Shown here: positions 62,883 to 64,000 of the stretch, piece by piece
Numbering within the stretch: the first letter of the stretch is position 1
Layout: the number at the start of each line of letters is the position of its first letter
Assembly (NCBI GenBank): GCA_947498785.1
Contig: CANMLS010000015.1
Span: 47,193-111,192, forward strand
Direction: 5' to 3'
DNA from: an uncultured Aquimarina sp.
Lineage (GTDB): Bacteria > Bacteroidota > Bacteroidia > Flavobacteriales > Flavobacteriaceae
DNA length: 64,000 bases
The notes under the pieces: generated by a model
Told to the model about the DNA's origin: nothing
Database searches by the model: none
What the model saw: only the letters and a program-made list of their open reading frames with translations
Made by a program: the position numbers and the translations under genes

Positions 62883-63287
62883 ATGAAAAAAATTATTTTA
62901 GTTATTACAGTTTCAATATTAACAGCTTTTTGTGGTTCTACATCTAAAAAAGAAGTTATCCAAGGAAAATGGGTGTTAGAAGATATAAATAGCAAAGCGA
63001 ATGGAGAAGAAGATGAAAAGATGAAGGAGTTTGCTGATGCTATGAAAAAAGCACTTATAGGAAAATTGTCGTTTGATTTTAAAGCAGATAATACTTTTGA
63101 AAACGTTGGACCAAGGGGAAAAACGATGACAGGAACTTGGATTATATCCGAAGATAAAAAAACTTTAACAACTGAGGATAAGGAAAAGAAAAATTTTGAA
63201 ATAGTAAGTTTGGATAGCAATAAATTAGTCATATCACCTAAAGGCGAAGATGGAATAGGTGTCTTGACTTTTAAAAGGGCAGATTAA
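62883..63287 (+). CDS. Lipocalin-like small exported protein
   Basis: A 134-residue protein with a signal (IILVITVSILTAFCGS; Cys17 may be lipidated though the box is atypical). KEVIQGKWVLEDINSK, LSFDFKADNTFENVG and MTGTWIISEDKKTLTT have the pattern of the lipocalin-like family common in Bacteroidota. Function unknown; probably envelope stress or ligand binding. Co-regulated with the lipoprotein at 61650 by inference. Confidence 0.75.
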   Translation: MKKIILVITVSILTAFCGSTSKKEVIQGKWVLEDINSKANGEEDEKMKEFADAMKKALIGKLSFDFKADNTFENVGPRGKTMTGTWIISEDKKTLTTEDKEKKNFEIVSLDSNKLVISPKGEDGIGVLTFKRAD

Positions 63288-63459
63288 TACTGGTAAGAAT
63301 CTCATCTCACACTTCATTCGTGTATAGAAAGTTTAGGTTTATTTATCAAGCTTAAACTAATAGTATCCAAAGGTTTTGGATATGGATGAACTTAAAGCTG
63401 TAGATTTTTTAATGCGCTGATTGTCCAAACATTTAAGCATATAATGGAATACACTATTT

Positions 63460-63480
63460 AACCCCAACTTTGTTGGGGTT
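63460..63480 (+). terminator. Intrinsic terminator
   Basis: AACCCCAAC-TTT-GTTGGGGTT, a perfect 9-bp stem, followed by TACTTTTATTTT. It is 170 bp after the lipocalin-like gene. Confidence 0.6.
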
Positions 63481-63510
63481 TACTTTTATTTTGAAATATG
63501 GTGAAAAACA

Positions 63511-63548
63511 GAATTCTATTACAGTAAATTCAATGTGTAATTGATATA
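63511..63548. repeat. Partial copy of the MITE-like element end
   Basis: TATTACAGTAAATTCAATG is nearly identical to the right end of the element at 53334-53491. No matching left end is seen, so it is a solo terminus. Confidence 0.5.
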
Positions 63549-63709
63549 ACACAATTGAAAAGGTAAAACCAAATAAGAACTCAGTAAAGATCAAATTTTG
63601 ATCAATACCTCTCTAATTAAATTTCAGAGTTTAAAATTTTGGATACTGTCATAAAAAACAGTTTCAATTTATAATCTGAAACTTATTTATATACTCTCAT
63701 ACCATACTT

Positions 63710-64000
63710 TTAACTCCAGAGGCTGAATTTTTAACCCAAGAAGTTGAATTTTTAACTTCGGAGGCTTAATGTTTAACTCATTGCATTGAATTTTTAATTC
63801 CAGGAGTTAAACCGAACGTCTTTTAGACCTTCTCGCGCGTCTTTTTGACGAAGTGTTTAACTCTGTTGGTTAAACTTTTAACTCATTATGTTGAAATTTT
63901 AACTCAAGAAGTTGAATTTTTAGCTTCGGAGGCTTAATGTTTAACTCATTGCATTGAATTTTTAATTCCAGGAGTTAAACCGAACGTCTTTTAGACCTTC
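63710..64000. repeat. Array of 21-bp units in a 168-bp higher-order repeat
   Basis: From 63710 the sequence divides into exact 21-bp units, most starting TTAACTC or similar and ending TTGAATTT. Thirteen full units and part of a fourteenth are visible. Units 2-8 reappear from unit 10, an offset of 168 bp (8 x 21). Two internal units (63815-63856) are unlike the rest and carry CGTC-TTTTT-GACG. All frames contain stops. The array runs past the window end. Confidence 0.85.

Noticed and set aside
62873..63232. 119-residue minus-strand ORF opposite the lipocalin-like gene
   Set aside because: Antisense shadow; the + strand frame has a signal peptide and family pattern.
63710..64000. CRISPR array or coding heptad repeat
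   Set aside because: Units are contiguous without unique spacers, and all frames carry stops.

Overview
The window is AT-rich DNA from a bacterium of the phylum Bacteroidota, most likely a marine member of the Flavobacteriia. Aquimarina or a close relative would fit, but that is inference. The evidence is a type IX secretion C-terminal tail, SusC-like carboxypeptidase-regulatory domains on the TonB receptor, promoters of the TTG-N19/23-TAnnTTTG type, poor Shine-Dalgarno sites, a TPR sensor kinase with LuxR-type partner, and flavobacterial intergenic repeats.

Region 1 (1-30.5 kb) is a nearly complete cobalamin factory. On the + strand are the end of cobQ, cobD, cbiB and a P-loop ATPase. A cobalamin riboswitch with a terminator then controls a BtuB-like receptor, a 2Fe-2S protein, a Rossmann protein and cobA, followed by cbiX from its own promoter. 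After a HIT protein and a serine hydrolase comes a repeat-rich gap (10.8-12.15 kb) with a broken REP-associated transposase, its palindromes, a GC-rich hairpin island and a 169-bp tandem duplication. From 30.5 kb back to 12.15 kb runs a long minus-strand operon: cobW, PduO-type adenosyltransferase, cobI, cobJ-cobH fusion, bluB, cobL, a beta-barrel-like secreted protein, cbiG-cobM fusion, cobK, a zinc-finger/pRiA4b-like protein, cbiD, a Ni/Co permease, a ChlI-ChlD fusion, cbiA and cobN. BluB implies that the true dimethylbenzimidazole cofactor is made. CbiX, CbiD and CbiG are hallmarks of early cobalt insertion, while CobN plus ChlID is the late-insertion chelatase type, so both chelatases coexist.

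Region 2 (30.5-39.5 kb) is regulatory and accessory: two small ORFs with promoter or terminator signals, a strongly structured presumed RNA (31966-32111) leading into a 52-residue lipoprotein gene, a TPR histidine kinase and LuxR-like regulator, an ECF sigma factor, a LytTR protein that has lost its receiver domain, a decayed HTH regulator, an S24-type repressor and a class V aminotransferase.

Region 3 (39.5-53.3 kb) looks like an exopolysaccharide locus: GT2, a giant GT-C-like membrane protein, an Ig-like periplasmic protein, a membrane-anchored glycosidase, GT4, STAS proteins (one decayed), a Wzx-like flippase and a TPR/YaiO-type outer-membrane protein. A dead HEIGH metalloprotease gene interrupts it.

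Region 4 (53.3-61.3 kb) holds a 1332-residue T9SS-secreted protein beside a five-gene phosphorelay: CheY-like receiver, H-NOX nitric-oxide sensor, PAS histidine kinase, Hpt and LytTR regulator. The main finding is a motif, TAG[AG][TC]GAATGG, that recurs upstream of the phosphorelay, the secreted protein and several polysaccharide genes. At three sites it is a direct repeat with 21-bp spacing, and its complement is close to the known AlgR (LytTR) box. This suggests that one LytTR regulator links gas sensing to polysaccharide and secreted-matrix production.

Region 5 (61.3-64 kb) has two small envelope proteins sharing an identical upstream element, and an array of exact 21-bp units organised in 168-bp blocks. 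No tRNA, rRNA or CRISPR array was seen.
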